DNA of 64,000 bases, taken from NCBI GenBank assembly GCA_022478985.1, contig JAKSZP010009202.1, forward strand, positions 186,001 through 250,000, written 5' to 3'. The number at the start of each line of letters is the position of its first letter. The first letter of the stretch is position 1. Below, piece by piece: positions 23,057-34,052 of the stretch. This stretch comes from Massospora cicadina. Its lineage: Eukaryota; Entomophthoromycota; Entomophthoromycetes; Entomophthorales; Entomophthoraceae. Position numbers and translations under genes: made by a program. The notes beneath the pieces were generated by a model that worked only from the letters and a program-made list of their open reading frames with translations, was not told where the DNA came from and made no database searches.

Positions 23057-23458
23057 CTGAGCGTGGGTGGGTTGGCCATCCCAAACCCGTTCCCAACCAA
23101 ATGGTCCCATCCCTATATGGGATGGCCTTGGGGGATTCCCATCACTCATTGGGCCAAATGCCATCATGCTAACCCTTAGAAACATAATCGACCCCTGGTT
23201 CAGACATTTGAGGTTGAACTGACAGAGTTTCAGCCCACCGCCAAATTTTGCGATGTCAGTTCCCAAAGAATAAATCCCCCCACTACCATCCAATTCACCG
23301 GTTAAGCTGAATTTGTGGATCCTGCTTAAATCATTGCCACTACCCAACTGACCACTATTTAATCAGTTGCATGGCACTGAGAAAATTGTTGGTCGATTTT
23401 CTTACTTTATTTCCCAAAATAAAAATTTTCAAAACCCCAAATTTTTATCTCATTCCCT

Positions 23459-23974
23459 TTGACCACATTCTATATGGAACTTCCCTGGTGGTTCGCCGCT
23501 CCACACTCTGGGTGGGCCTTACTAATTCTCTTGGTTACCATGGTTCCCTCCATTGCCAATTGGACTCAACAAGTATGGAATTTTTGGGTCTATAACCCTG
23601 TTCTCATGACCTTCCAGCAGCAATATACAGGGATCTTATGTCCTTATGTCTGCCAACTACAAGAGAAAATGCGTCTCTCTACCACACCTGACAAAATGAT
23701 TTTAACAAACAAGAACCTCGCAGTAACTATTCCAGTAGTTTCCACACCTGTTACCAGGTCCCCTGGGTCTGAAGTTTATTCAGTGTGGTTTGCCGTCGGA
23801 ATACTCCTAACCCTGACATTCCACCACCATTTCATAATATCTTATTTACCGGCTCCAAATCAAGTCATATGGTCAGCAATGCCTCTGGCATTCTGGTTTG
23901 CTTTCTGGATGCTCACGCATCCTGACTGGCAGATCAGTCTAAACTTTTTCTGCCGTTCCCATGACAAATGTTAA
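23459..23974 (+). CDS. hypothetical hydrophobic protein, 171 aa
   Basis: An uninterrupted frame in an otherwise stop-rich region. Three hydrophobic segments are visible: residues ~9-31 (WWFAAPHSGWALLILLVTMV), ~106-131 (VYSVWFAVGILLTLTF and following) and ~137-151 (VIWSAMPLAFWFAFWML). This suggests a small membrane protein. No family is recognised. No comparable frame exists on the minus strand here. It could be a remnant of a host gene or of an unidentified element. Confidence 0.3.
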   Translation: MTTFYMELPWWFAAPHSGWALLILLVTMVPSIANWTQQVWNFWVYNPVLMTFQQQYTGILCPYVCQLQEKMRLSTTPDKMILTNKNLAVTIPVVSTPVTRSPGSEVYSVWFAVGILLTLTFHHHFIISYLPAPNQVIWSAMPLAFWFAFWMLTHPDWQISLNFFCRSHDKC

Positions 23975-24358
23975 CTGATGTTTTGTTCAAGAGATTAAGT
24001 CAAGTGTCATTGAAGAGTTTCTTCATCTCAGTCAAAAAATTGGTTTTAGTGTTTCCCTGACAATATGAGCCTTGGTTTTTTGGTTGATTTAGCTTTGGAC
24101 TCCAATTAAACTAGTACATTGTCAGGATTTTTTTATTTTTTTTCCCTTCAGGGCCCCAATCCCCTTCCCGATTGAGGTTTGGTGGGGAATGTCCCTGACA
24201 CTGCTGTTCTCAGTATGCTTTGCACACCCCAAGGGTGTTGTCAATTGTATGGTTTGTGGCAGAAACTGATCCTGTGGAGTCAGTTGTGTTTACCTTGCTT
24301 ATCATTGGGTCCTTGAGTTTTTTGAAGCATTTTTTGTTTTGCGTGTTGTCAACAATTT

Positions 24359-24408
24359 GTTATTGGTCAAGCAGTTATTAGTCAAGAAGTTATTGTTGTC
24401 AATCAAGC
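24359..24408. repeat. short degenerate tandem repeat, about 3 x 15 bp
   Basis: Three successive units, gttattggtcaagca, gttattagtcaagaa, and gttattgttgtcaatcaagc, lie upstream of the right part of LTR A copy 2. No function is evident. Confidence 0.6.
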
Positions 24409-24637
24409 GATGGCCTTTGTCACCAGGAAGTCATCCAGAAAATGTGTCCATCTTAGCGTACTTTTGATCAATGGCATAGTCAGCATAAGCAAGACATCCG
24501 TTTCTTTGTGCTTAGCACTGACGGGCGGAAGGACCTTCTTGCACTAAGTGGTTGGCTGTGGGGTACTGCTCTATGGGTGCAGTATCTCACTGCAGGTGGA
24601 TGCTCTCTCTAGTATTGTACTGGTCACTTTTAAATTT

Positions 24638-25040
24638 AAAAGTAAGCTTCATGAGAGAGATGGGGCAAGAGGGTTGATGCAAGTGAAGAGAGTAGCACAG
24701 CGTAAGGATGAGAGAGTTGTTGGCTAGAAGAACCAGTGATGAGCTGATAGGTTGGTGGTGGGTGAAGTAGCCCTTTTTGTAAATAGTATAAATACCTAGC
24801 GCATTCCTTTCAATAAATGTCTTTCTTTACCTATTCTCTTTTGTGTTATTAGTTTATATTTATTACATTGGTTGGAGTTTAGACTGGGGGATCCCCGAAT
24901 GGCGAGGTGATATGTCAAGGGGTCAGCTGGTGCTGCTGGCCCTGTGCCTAAGGCGAAATGGCAAGGTCTGACTAGTCTTCATACTGGTTGGCAGGCCAAC
25001 CAGCGGAGCCCATTATTGCCAGAAAAACGATTTTCTGACA
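24638..25040 (+). repeat. LTR A copy 2, right part
   Basis: It matches the 3' half of the solo LTR A at 54593-55588. Shared features are GGCT.GAAGAACCAGTG, the TATA box, AATAAA, GGTGA.ATG.CAAGGGGT, GACCAGTCTTCATACTGGTT-like sequence, and the end cgattttctgaca at 25040. With 12850-13490 it makes one LTR of about 1.03 kb, close to the 996 bp of the solo copy. The 5' half expected at 24120-24637 is absent. Confidence 0.7.
24787..24817 (+). promoter_or_regulatory. LTR A TATA box and poly(A) signal
   Basis: TATAAATA at 24787-24794 is followed 18 bp later by AATAAA at 24812-24817. The same pair is at 55346-55353 and just downstream in the solo LTR A, so both copies keep it. This is the usual layout of an LTR with promoter and short R region. 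Confidence 0.6.
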
Positions 25041-26162
25041 TAGAGTATCAGATATGATAGATTTTTTTATTTAATTAATCCATCAAGAGAATTGATGCCT
25101 AATTCCATAAAGGGGTTAAAGAAAACCAATTAATTACAATATGAATAAACCTATAATTAATAAGGCTCATTTCAAATACTAGGAAATCTCCTCTGTTCTG
25201 ACTTGAGACCATAACATAATAAAGCTGTAATTCTGATTAGCCAAAGTAATGGTTCATTGGAACTTGAGGCATCTTCTCCATTGGTTGGCTTATGAGGTAA
25301 TAAATCAATCCATACCCTTGAAAGGTTACAAATCTGGAATCTGACCAAAGATTGACTTATACTATAACAAGCCTTATCTGAATGGGCATTTAAAATACAT
25401 TTTTGTGCCTAAAATAATTATGCTTAAAAGCATTTAAAATCTGAATTTGCTACAAAATGAAGAGCCTCCATTTATATTGCCTCCCCTCTAAATATTGTTC
25501 CCTTACCTTAAGGGGCTATATTACCTATATATACTTTGAAATACACAATGTTATTTTATAATAAAGTTATGCCTTATATTTTTAAGTTTCTGTTTTGGTG
25601 ACCTTGCTTCAATAAGTCCCTTCTACTCTTACTATAGGGTGGTTACTTTAATTGCTGAAACTAAGCGAGACTTATCTTTTCCTAAAATATATACTTATAA
25701 AAGTCCTAAACTCAAAGCAAGTGTTGATTAGCAGGCTTCTTTGAAATAGCATTATTGAGTCTCTCAAAAAAGAAGCTCTACAGGATGATGCTCACTATAG
25801 GGGGCACAGCTATTGCTTAACAATGCCTACATTTAAATGATCTCACCATACAAGATATTCATTTTGGAAGGGTTAAATGCTAAGTGCACAATGGAAAATT
25901 GAAAAAGATAACCAAATGGGAAGTTTTTCCTTGGTCACGTTTAAAGGAGTACAAGAAAATTTAATAAAGGTCCCAGAATCTCAACTTCTAACCTGGATTT
26001 AACCAGGTCGTGGTCAGAGACTTAACTCAAGGATTATAAACACAGGAGAAAGAGCCAGCCACAAAAGGGCATCCACTATGAACAAGTCTCTTAAAAACTA
26101 TATGAATCTAGTGTTCTCTCAGAGATATACAGCTCAAGTTCAAATCTCTACAGAGATATTAT

Positions 26163-28500
26163 TTGGATTGTACATCCATCACTTTACCTAATTGTTTTCC
26201 TATTAGGATTCCATATGAGGAGCTCCATCATCACATCAACACCCAAGGGGCGTTGAGAGTGAACTATGAACAGGTATACAATTTAGCATCACAAAGTATA
26301 AGGGATACACACCAACAGATCAAAGCAAATTGTTCCTATATATTCCAATTTCATAAAACAAAAACGGGGTCCATCAATTCTAAAGCTATAAAACATGTGG
26401 AAAAAGCCATAAAACTCCTAAGAAAGGACATTGCAGAGTCTGATGAAAGGATTTACATACTACTAAACTTTTACCCTTGAGCTTTGACAGCAAGATGCCA
26501 AAGCCCATGATGAAATTGTGGCCCATGTTTCTACTAGCCGTCTTAATAGAGAAGAACAAACTACAATGTCAGAATTCAGGCTTTTGATGCTCGCTGGTGC
26601 TGTTTACACCTGAATTTTGACAATGTTTTGCAGGAGAAGTAATACTCTCAACTGCGGTAATAAAGGATTTTTGGGGGGTTTATTACCACTTATAATAATA
26701 TATCAGAATTAGTAAAGACTAAATAAACCTGGTTTTTATATATTTTTATTAATGATGGCGATGGGTTGAAAAGAGAACCCTATATTTATGTTGCTGCTTA
26801 ACATTTAAGTAATCTGAGGCTTGAAGCAAATGGGCGAATAATTCATTATTAAATATGAGCCTAATTAGGAAATATGAGGATTTGGCCTATTGAAGCTTTC
26901 AAAACTCATCTCGATTTGAGGGAACAGCTGATGGAGAATTGATCATAGGCAATATGAACTCATGGGGTAAAGATTTAATATATTTAGGCCAATTGGATAG
27001 TGGAACCTCTGAATGACCTGTTGGATTCTGCCACAGGCTCAGCAAATCTCTATTGATAATAATCAAACCATCTTGCTGAGAATAGGAGGAAATCGCATTT
27101 ATCCAGTTTGATGGGTTCCACTGAAAATTGACCAGGGTTTTTTTTTGGATAATTTTAACCTTATTCAACTCACTGGAATACTCTTTTCACAATATTGGAC
27201 AGGTAATTGTCTGACATGTACTTTCATCTTGACTAGAGCTCTCTTTAAATTGAATTTTTTCTTGAAAATCACCAAGACTCAGTCACAATAATACCTCAGA
27301 GTGTTATTAACCATGTAGCCTGTGTTGATAGGGATCTGGTGTCCATGCAACTCAGGTGTCTACCTACTCAATTGCTGAATGACTCAACAAACTAATGAGC
27401 GAGATAAGAAGCAAATTAGCTTCCTCAGAAGTCTCTAACCATATTTATTTACATCTCAATGAGGATGAGCAGCATTGGAACGTCTTCATGGAAAAGCTAA
27501 AAGCCAAAATTGACAAACATCTACAAAGCACTGAATTCCAAAAAGATAAATGAGGACTTAAACTATCACATTAGAGTATTAGAAGATGAAACAAACTCTT
27601 ATGGACTTTTCGCTCTAATGATTATCAGCAAATCAATGCTCTCAATATTCTAATTAAGAACCTGGAGAATAATATCTTTATTAAAAAAGCATTAATTTTC
27701 TGTATGTCACATAAAGACTTACCATTGAAGAAATGGAGCAGCATCTTGACCCTACTAAGATTAAATTAGCTGAATCTCATGAAAAGTTGAGAAGAGTGAC
27801 ACAATATCCAAAATAAATGAACAAGATACTCTAGGTGTCAACGTCAACTCAAGTCTAAAACTATTCCCTTCAAACTTACCTTCAAAGACAAGTTTACACC
27901 TGGAGAAGTAATTGATACTCTTTTCTATATGTCTATGAGCCTGCAATGAAAAGCCTCAACTGATAAAAAAAGGTTAAGCTTATCTTGTCTTGTTTAATTT
28001 AAATGCCACGGCAGGTTATGGCGCCTCACATTGACACCCTAAAGACTTGGTTAGAAGAGAAAAATGTGTTTATCAAAGAATTTGGATAAAAGCAAAGATC
28101 AAGTATGAAAAAACAGGCTATTATGAGCTTGAGTTGCATCAAACTGAAACTCTAGCTGAATCTACCTATTGTATACATATTGAGGCTCAAACTCTGATAA
28201 CCTCAAAGATGCTCACACTGGATGATGCTGTAGCAGCTGTTGTTACTGACTTACTTAGTAATACCAAATTAGCCATGTACGTCACTATAATTAAACGAAG
28301 CTTTAATTAAGCTCTTGATATCAAAGAAGCCCTGCTTGATGAGGCTGATATATAAAATCTGGAAAGCACCCAAAAGGCTTCAACAAAACTCAAATTGTAT
28401 ACCGTGGAGGAAACCAAGCCAAAAAAGTGGAGTAACATAAGTGCAATTATTGCAAAAAAAATTTACACCAAAGATGAGTGCCTCAAGAAGGACCTTGTCC
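26163..28500 (+). pseudogene. Element E gag, interrupted
   Basis: The longest piece (26163-26480) starts MDCTSITLPN and is helical and charged (VEKAIKLLRKDIAESDERIY). It continues to about 26566, where a minus-strand solo LTR F interrupts it, and resumes after 27216. A further piece at 28047-28310 precedes the nucleocapsid remnant near 28440. There CNYCKKNLHQ is followed, after a one-base shift, by TGC, giving a broken CX2CX4HX4C knuckle. The assignment follows from the position upstream of the protease and the knuckle. Confidence 0.6.
26567..27216 (-). repeat. Solo LTR F
   Basis: A 650-bp block in minus orientation, with ends TGTCAGACA (27216 downward) and CTGACA (26567). It matches the 3' LTR of element F at 62964-63713: GGGTTCCAC.GA.AATTG.CCAGGG and, near its other end, GGTGCTG..TACACC-like sequence. 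It lies within element E gag. The flanking five bases (tacaa, tgtac) do not match, so the target duplication has decayed or the boundary is off. Confidence 0.6.
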
Positions 28501-28905
28501 TCGCTGAGAAGGGAAAAGGGAAGTCAGCATAGGGTCAGATACTCCTAAAGTTGAGAAAACTTTAGAACATGAAACCAAAACACTATTAATTGCTCACCTC
28601 ACTTGCATTTAAATTTTTCTAGTGACGATTATGATGTGGTTATGAAGCTACAGTTGACTAAACTTTAGGTAAACCTCTGAGATTTTCATTCCATATCGCT
28701 TAGGTGCTGAGAATATTAACAACACCCTTATCTTGGAGGATACCTATCTCGGTCAAGTTATTGGGTATCCAATAGTAATTAATACAGTCTGTAATGCTAA
28801 TCAATACCTTGCCATTTTGATCCAACCTATATTGTGCATGCTTATTTGATGTATAATAAGAAGAAATATCCTGAGACTGCCAAAAAGCCTAATATAACGT
28901 TATGC

Positions 28906-28973
28906 TATAAGGAGGTCTTTTTTTTTTTTAGTACTAGATGGTCCCAACCCAAGGAGGGGTATAAGGAGGTCTT
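28906..28973 (-). mobile_element. 40-bp half-LINE tail insertion with 14-bp TSD
   Basis: The insert 28920-28959 is, on the minus strand, the last bases of the type I half-LINE tail: CCCCTCCTTGGGTTGGGACC, then ATCTAGTACT and a run of A. It is flanked by identical 14-bp repeats tataaggaggtctt at 28906-28919 and 28960-28973. It is an extremely 5'-truncated retro-insertion into element E. Confidence 0.85.
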
Positions 28974-29015
28974 AGCCTTTCCACAAAGTTTGGATGAACT
29001 ATCACACAATTAGTA

Positions 29016-29279
29016 GTGATGAATCAAAAGGTCAGAGTAATGGCTACCTTGGATATGGGATCACCTATCTCCATTATTTTATCCCATCTAATCAAGAAGC
29101 TTAAACTTTCCATGGACCTTGAGTACACCCAGGAGTCTAGCACTGCAGGTTTAAACAACACTAAGGCAATAGGTGCATGCTCATCCTTGCTGATTCAATT
29201 TGGCAAATTAAATTCTAAGCTCCCGCAGTTGGCCTGGATAATAACCAGTATGATATACTTATCAGGACGCAGTTTATAA
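29016..29279 (+). pseudogene. Element E aspartic protease
   Basis: VRVMATLDMGSPISIILSHL holds the protease active-site position, with DTG changed to DMG. The rest (TAGLNNTKAIGACSSLLIQF) aligns with the proteases of D (TTGLNSTKSEGAYSALPLKF) and C. In a live element it would cut the Gag-Pol precursor. Confidence 0.75.
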
Positions 29280-29539
29280 TCATATATGAAGGAGTCATCA
29301 ATCTGAAAATAGGGTACTTATCACTCCTCAATTATGCAGTTTTCCTTATGGTGGATAATAAAGGCTCCAATATTAAGAAATACTCTTTTCTGGTCAAGTA
29401 CCATGTTTCTTTTTGCCATTACAATATTATACCTCTGGAAGAGATAGGAAAAAGCTCTCCAACTCATTAGATGCAGCAGATGACATATCATTTATATTGC
29501 CAAGTTGAGAAAAATAAACCAGTAGAACAAAGTGAATTC

Positions 29540-29710
29540 TACCAACATACCCTGAAATTACCTCTGAACTTCTTGCTACATATCACCAACGTTGATGGGG
29601 TCAGTAGATTTGAACCAAGATTATTACCATGAGTCCTTGACCCAACTTATCAGCGGCCTATTGAGATATCACTTGGAAACCTTAATAATCAAGAGAACTT
29701 AGTCAAGGAA
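29540..29710 (+). pseudogene. Element E dUTPase-like module
   Basis: Between protease and RT, in one frame with a stop, LKLPLNFLLHITN is followed by FEPRLLP and VLDPTYQRPIEISLGNL (from 29633). The last string fits trimeric dUTPase motif III (IDxxYxGEIxVxLxN) at Asp, Tyr, Ile and Asn. The equivalent blocks in C (ILPGYEEIKILIANL) and D (LIPGHGEIDVLLANL) have lost the Asp. Known dUTPases hydrolyse dUTP. Activity here is not implied. Confidence 0.5.
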
Positions 29711-30039
29711 CATCAAGATAGTGGGTCTGGTCAATTAACTCTCATTGATAAAGTTGACAAGGAGCACTTTATTAGTAATCGCCTTGATTTTAGCCTACCC
29801 ATCAATCATTTAATTTGCGCCATATCTCAAATCAAAATATTTGATAAGTTAGATCAGTAGGAACTTGAGAAATTCATTGTTTACTTGAAGATTATCAGGA
29901 TGTTTTCTCAACGGCAGATGTTTCTATAGTCATATGAAAACTGAACACATAGTACTGATGTAGAAGATTAAACACCAGTACAATCAAAGACATATAAGAA
30001 AGTCAAAGGTAGAGGAGCAATAAATTAAGATTAAGCTCA

Positions 30040-31306
30040 AGCAATTACTAAGCCAGCTCATTTGTGCCCTCCCAGAGTCCATGGTCGTCACCAATGTTAC
30101 TTATAAAGAAGAAAAATGATGGTCACGGAATATTGGCAGATTATAGGAAGCCAGTAAACCTCACAAAAAACGACATCTGTCCAATTTTGCATTTTGACAA
30201 TGATCTGGCCTGCTTCCCTGCTTTAATTTCTTTCTATGCGTTGGCCCTTGCTAGTGGCCATTGGAAAATAGATCTATCGCCAGAAACTAAGAAAAATATG
30301 CGTTGAAATGCACAGAAGGATTATATTGATCTACCAGCTACTAAAATGGTTTAACGACCATATGAATTATATTAATTTTATTTTTCTAAATTAATACTTT
30401 ATCTAATAAGTAGTTAGCTGTTTCAATCAGTTCATAGTAATTAATTCAGTTCTAGAGCCATGCTTTTATAAGTAGTGACCTACTATAATGATTTACTTTA
30501 ATTAAATACCTAAATACTGGTGGCGCAACTCTCATTACCATAATTTATGGCATCAATTCTGTGGCCTTGATTAATATTGCCGCCTATTTTTAATATACTA
30601 TTTTTTGCTGCTCCAAGCCAGCATAAAATCAGTGGTAATAAGATCCTTTACATCTACTATGGCCATCTGCAAGTAGTTTGGTTTCATCTGGCTTATTTCA
30701 TCTTTTTATGGAAATGCCTTAAGTCCTAAGTATTTACTTTCTGATCCAATTTAGTTGTTAAACTTAACCTACCATATTTGAGTGCTGCTTAGTAACCATG
30801 GAAAACACCAATGAAAACTCTGGTAGAAGGTGGATATCTGGGTGGTATTTACAGCTGGAGAGGGGATCTTTTAATATTAATCTGTGAGAGCTTATTTGGA
30901 AAATTGATTGAGTGAGCCCTGGAGCCACTACAGTATTAAATACTACAGGGTACTTTCTTATTGTATAACAAAAACCCTATTGCTGTATATTTGGTCACTT
31001 TTTCTATGTTTTGGTCAAGGTTACTATCTTCAAAAAGTACCTTGTGTTTTTGTGTGTATTGCCCTGTGCGCTTAAAATTCATTGCCCCAGCGTCAATTTC
31101 AACACCTGCCTTTCTTTAACAGGCTACAGATCATATCATGAAAGATCTCAAACTGAGCTGCATGACTATAGATCTAGATGTTAAAACAGTGTTCCAAAAA
31201 CCATTATTGATCATCTGGACCACCACAAGTCAGCTTTTCAAGGATTATGAGAGAACAAAATTAAACTAAAGTCTCTGAAGTGTACCTTATTTTAACATAG
31301 AATTTA
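30040..31306 (+). pseudogene. Element E reverse transcriptase, N-terminal part
   Basis: SQSPWSSPMLLIKKKND, then DYRKPVNLTKNDICPILHFD, then ALASGHWKIDLSPE (30064-30306) match the fingers and palm of C and D (SPWASPVLIIKKKDG, TSGYWQIELP). Reading continues across stops to GLY.STSY.NGLT (about 30354), aligned with GLFQPTRMPQGLC. An insert of about 0.7 kb follows. The RT resumes at 31079 with APAS and DHIMKDLKLSC, then KCTLF at 31306. The YxDD region is heavily decayed. The next motif (E-F-K-Y-L-G) lies on the far side of the LINE, at 52040 minus. Confidence 0.75.
30355..31078. other. Unidentified ~0.72-kb insert in element E RT
   Basis: This block separates the RT positions equivalent to QGL and APA, which are adjacent in C and D, so it is an insertion. 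It has no sizeable open frame and matches none of the families here by eye. Imperfect similarity of the edges (taaaatggttta / ttaaaattcatt) could be a decayed target duplication. The exact borders are uncertain by 10-20 bp. Confidence 0.5.
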
Positions 31307-34052
31307 TTTTATTTAACCGAGGCAAGTTGACCAGGGGATGGGCATTACCAATATGTGTGTAGAAATGGGAGGGAAGGGAAGAAAAGCGATGACTAGATAG
31401 GATTGGGCACCACAGGGTACACAGGTTACCCCTGTTGACAGCTGGGACCGCCAGGTATGGGGAATTGGTGCTCTACTCCAAGGGGGTTGCCCCCGCTATG
31501 GAGCATGTGTGAAGGAAGGGGTCCATGTGAAGAAACCAGAGTGGAAACCATGACTTTATGAGCCTCTGTTGCCTTGGCTTCATATACCCATAGAGCCAGG
31601 CTTGGAAATGCTCCAGTAAGTGGACGTGGAACCTATTGACAACCTATGGATGGTAGGGACTGCACCCTTGAACGCATCCAAGGCAATAGTGTGGATCATC
31701 CACCTTGCAATGGGTATCAATAGAGAGCGCAGGGTAGATGGAATTGGGGACATAAGTCAGATCGTGAGGAGGCTCTTTGATATAGAAAAAACACTGGTCA
31801 TCTTAGATCTTAAGCAGGCGTGTGACTTCTCACCATATGGCTCTGGATGGGGGGCAGGTTTCTAAGCGGTGGTGTAGGAAGCCCTCTCCTCCACATACTA
31901 CGCAGGTTGTGTGGAGGGAGTGGGTACAGTCCGCCGTTCTGTAGGTCCTTCTTAGGCAGTGCCAGGCGTCGGCTCTTACTCTCAGTTAAAGGAGTGGATG
32001 GTGCATCATCCTACATATTGCCTTTTGTGTGGCTAGATTGTAGGGGATGTCCAAAGCATCTAGGTAGTCAACTCTGGCGATGGTTGGGGTCATGGTAAGT
32101 ATGTCTTTGTGGGGGTGGTCTTCTGGCTTTTGTAACATGAAGTGGGATCTAGGTTGTCCCCTTCCCTGCACTGTACCAGTAATAACGATGGTCCACCCCA
32201 CATGGTGAATGGTTCAGAGGAGGAACTTAAGTTAGGGGGGGTTCTGTGTGGGCCCATTGCGTTGGGGCAGTTAGCAAGGTACGTCAGTAAGCTGGAAGGG
32301 TGGTGTGGGTTAGGTATTTCAAGTGCATGCGCAAAGTTGGCCCTCGCTGCCCTGGGCCAGTGCTGTTGCAGGGGATCTGGGGTTAGCACTTCCTCTATCC
32401 AGGTGCCCAGGGTGCGGTTGGCATGGTTCTCAAAATATATCAGGCCCATTACTCCACTGGAGCGTGGACCATATACCGTTTCAAACTGGATGGGTAGGCG
32501 GGATCCAGGCCACATCCAACCCTGGATGAGTGCACGGATTGATGTTATAAAGGTGGATGAGAAGGAGATCGCATATGCAGGGAACCACAGCATTGGGAGG
32601 ATGAGCAAGTTGGCAACTGCCACTCGCCCCATTAGCCCAGGGGATCTACCCTTGAGTGAGGCGATTTTGTTGGATATCCGTTGCAGCAGGTTATTCTCAA
32701 TCATCTCATTTGCATACTCCCCTGTTTCCAACCATATCCCAAGGTGGCGGACAGGGGTGGTGGTAGGGGGTAATGCAAAGGGTAGGGAGAGTGAGTTTTT
32801 GCATCTTGGGTTGTGTGTAGTGGGGGATGTGGTCCAGTTGGTGATGTATTTGCCAAGGAGGATTATTTTCGGTTTTATGTTTATTAAACGATATATTACT
32901 CACTATAGAGTATTCCTCTAGGGTGCGCTCCACCTGTCAGGTGTCGCTATTATCAGCTATACCTGTTACACAGTCATTTGCAAAGGCTAGTATCTTGACT
33001 GGGGGCTGGCCTTGCACAGTTATGCCCCTTAAGCGTGAGTTGGCAACGTGGAGGAGTGGGTCAAAGCTGAAGTTGTATAGTAGTGGGCTGAGGGGGTCCC
33101 TTGCATGAGCCCTCTGCATGGGGTGAACCTGTTGGTCAGGAAGCCAGGGCCACATACAGCCATTGATGCGGATTCTGTGAGGAGCATCACCCAGTTGATG
33201 AACCTGGGTGGGAGGTTGAAAGCATGTAGCCACTCTTTTAAGTATGGCCAGCTAGCATGGTCGTATGCCTTCTCCTGGTTGAGGAATACCAGGGCACCCA
33301 ATGCTTTGAATTGGCATACATTGGTAATGGAGTGTATGTTAGACCAGATGTAGCGCCCTGGTGTAAAACCAAATTGGTTGGCTGATAGGTCTTTAAAGGC
33401 TAGTGTGCCCAGTCTGGTAGCTAAAATTTTGTGAGTACTTTAGTGCCAGTATTTGAGAGTGCTATTGGGTGCCAGTTGGCCAGATCCAGTCTGTCGCACT
33501 TTTTAAATAGGGTAATGACATATGAGTCCTGGCTTCCTGGCAGGAGATGGGTCTCCAGTAAGCACTGGTTCATAGATGCTAGGAGGAGGGGGGCGATCTG
33601 TTTAAAGTATTTTTTATAAAATTTGTAGGATATCCATCAGGGCCTGGGCATTTCCTATGTGGTGCACTATGGAAAGTATTACAGAGCTCCTCCTGCGTTA
33701 TCAGGTTTAGGAGACTACAGTCCAGCGGTGCACTCTGTATTCTGGCAGAGTGTATTTTTTTAATTTTTGGGGGTTGGGTGGGATGTCACGGTAAAGATTG
33801 GTGTAATAGCAGTGAATTTCCGCCTTGACCTCTGTTGGGTTGGTTGCCACGGTTCAGTCAGCTTTGCAGACCTGTGCGCACTGGAGCAGGTTGCCTTGGG
33901 AGTGGTATTGGCAGAAGAAGCACGCCGAGCAGGTTTCACTTTCTTTAATGTGCTTACCTTTCCACAAAACTTTGATTCTGTGCTGGTGTTCGTGGATGAG
34001 GGCATTTAGGCAGGTGGAAATTTCCGCCCATTTGATCCCCCAGTTTGGGCTG
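31307..34052 (-). mobile_element. LINE-alpha copy 3, 3' half
   Basis: Minus strand, from the linker after the endonuclease (34052, beginning CAGCC) through RT and C-terminus to a type II tail (cccatcccctggtcaacttg, 31319-31345). Recognisable pieces: MGALVFLNQEKAYDHASWPY (33301), QGTPSAHYYT / DPLSPLLYNFSFDPLL (33150-33060) and the C-terminal region 32731-32090 (GRVAVANLLILPMLWFPAYA, IQGWMW, MGLIYF, RTLGTW). The catalytic box reads FAND (32984-32973) instead of FADD. Its 5' half is at 52046-54592 in the opposite orientation. Element C abuts it at 34053 with GGCTG as the last five LINE-side bases. Confidence 0.85.
32090..33301 (-). pseudogene. LINE-alpha copy 3 RT and C-terminal region
   Basis: Overlapping minus-strand frames together cover the RT palm and thumb: 33301-33029, 33233-32937, 32933-32706 and 32731-32090. 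FAND at the catalytic box has the first Asp codon changed from GAT to AAT. The 213-codon frame (32731-32090) is the longest intact piece and matches the LINE-alpha copy 2 thumb region. Frameshifts near 33200, 32940 and 32720 break the protein. Confidence 0.8.

Larger units (their letters stand above)
13491..24637 (-). mobile_element. LINE-beta, degenerate, minus strand
   Basis: A second LINE family, unlike LINE-alpha in its RT, reads right to left. ORF1-like region (about 22201-19498), APE endonuclease (19210-18813 and 16880-16490, split by half-LINE copy 3), RT (16089-14640) and a C-terminal part to about 13900. The 5' limit is uncertain. I place it at 24637 only because of the aaaagtaag repeat and the resumption of LTR A sequence. 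All frames are broken. Confidence 0.7.
25041..31306 (+). mobile_element. Gypsy element E, 5' part (leader, gag, PR, DUT-like, RT)
   Basis: A decayed Ty3/gypsy element related to C and D. It reads left to right as gag (from about 26163), a CCHC remnant near 28440, protease (29016-29279), dUTPase-like module (29540-29700) and RT (30064-30354, 31079-31306). It is cut at 31306 by LINE-alpha copy 3. Its continuation lies at 52045-51147 (minus) and 58686-60290 (plus). Its own inserts are solo LTR F (26567-27216), a 40-bp tail insert (28920-28959) and an unidentified 0.7-kb insert (30355-31078). The 5' LTR should lie in 25041-26100, where I see no coding sequence, but I could not fix its ends. Confidence 0.8.

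Noticed and set aside
23030..23347. Minus-strand frame of 105 codons and neighbours (22531-22857, 22858-23100) as LINE-beta ORF1 N-terminus
   Set aside because: Composition is not protein-like, and they overlap a more plausible plus-strand frame. No motif supports them.
24120..24637. TGTCAGG at 24120 taken as the start of an LTR A copy ending at 25040
   Set aside because: The first ~500 bp do not match LTR A; the true left part of this LTR is at 12850-13490.
12835..25060. 15-mer similarity tatcagattgcatag / tatcagatatgatag on both sides of LTR A copy 2 as a target duplication
   Set aside because: Only 12 of 15 bases match, one copy is offset by five bases, and LTR elements here make 5-bp duplications.
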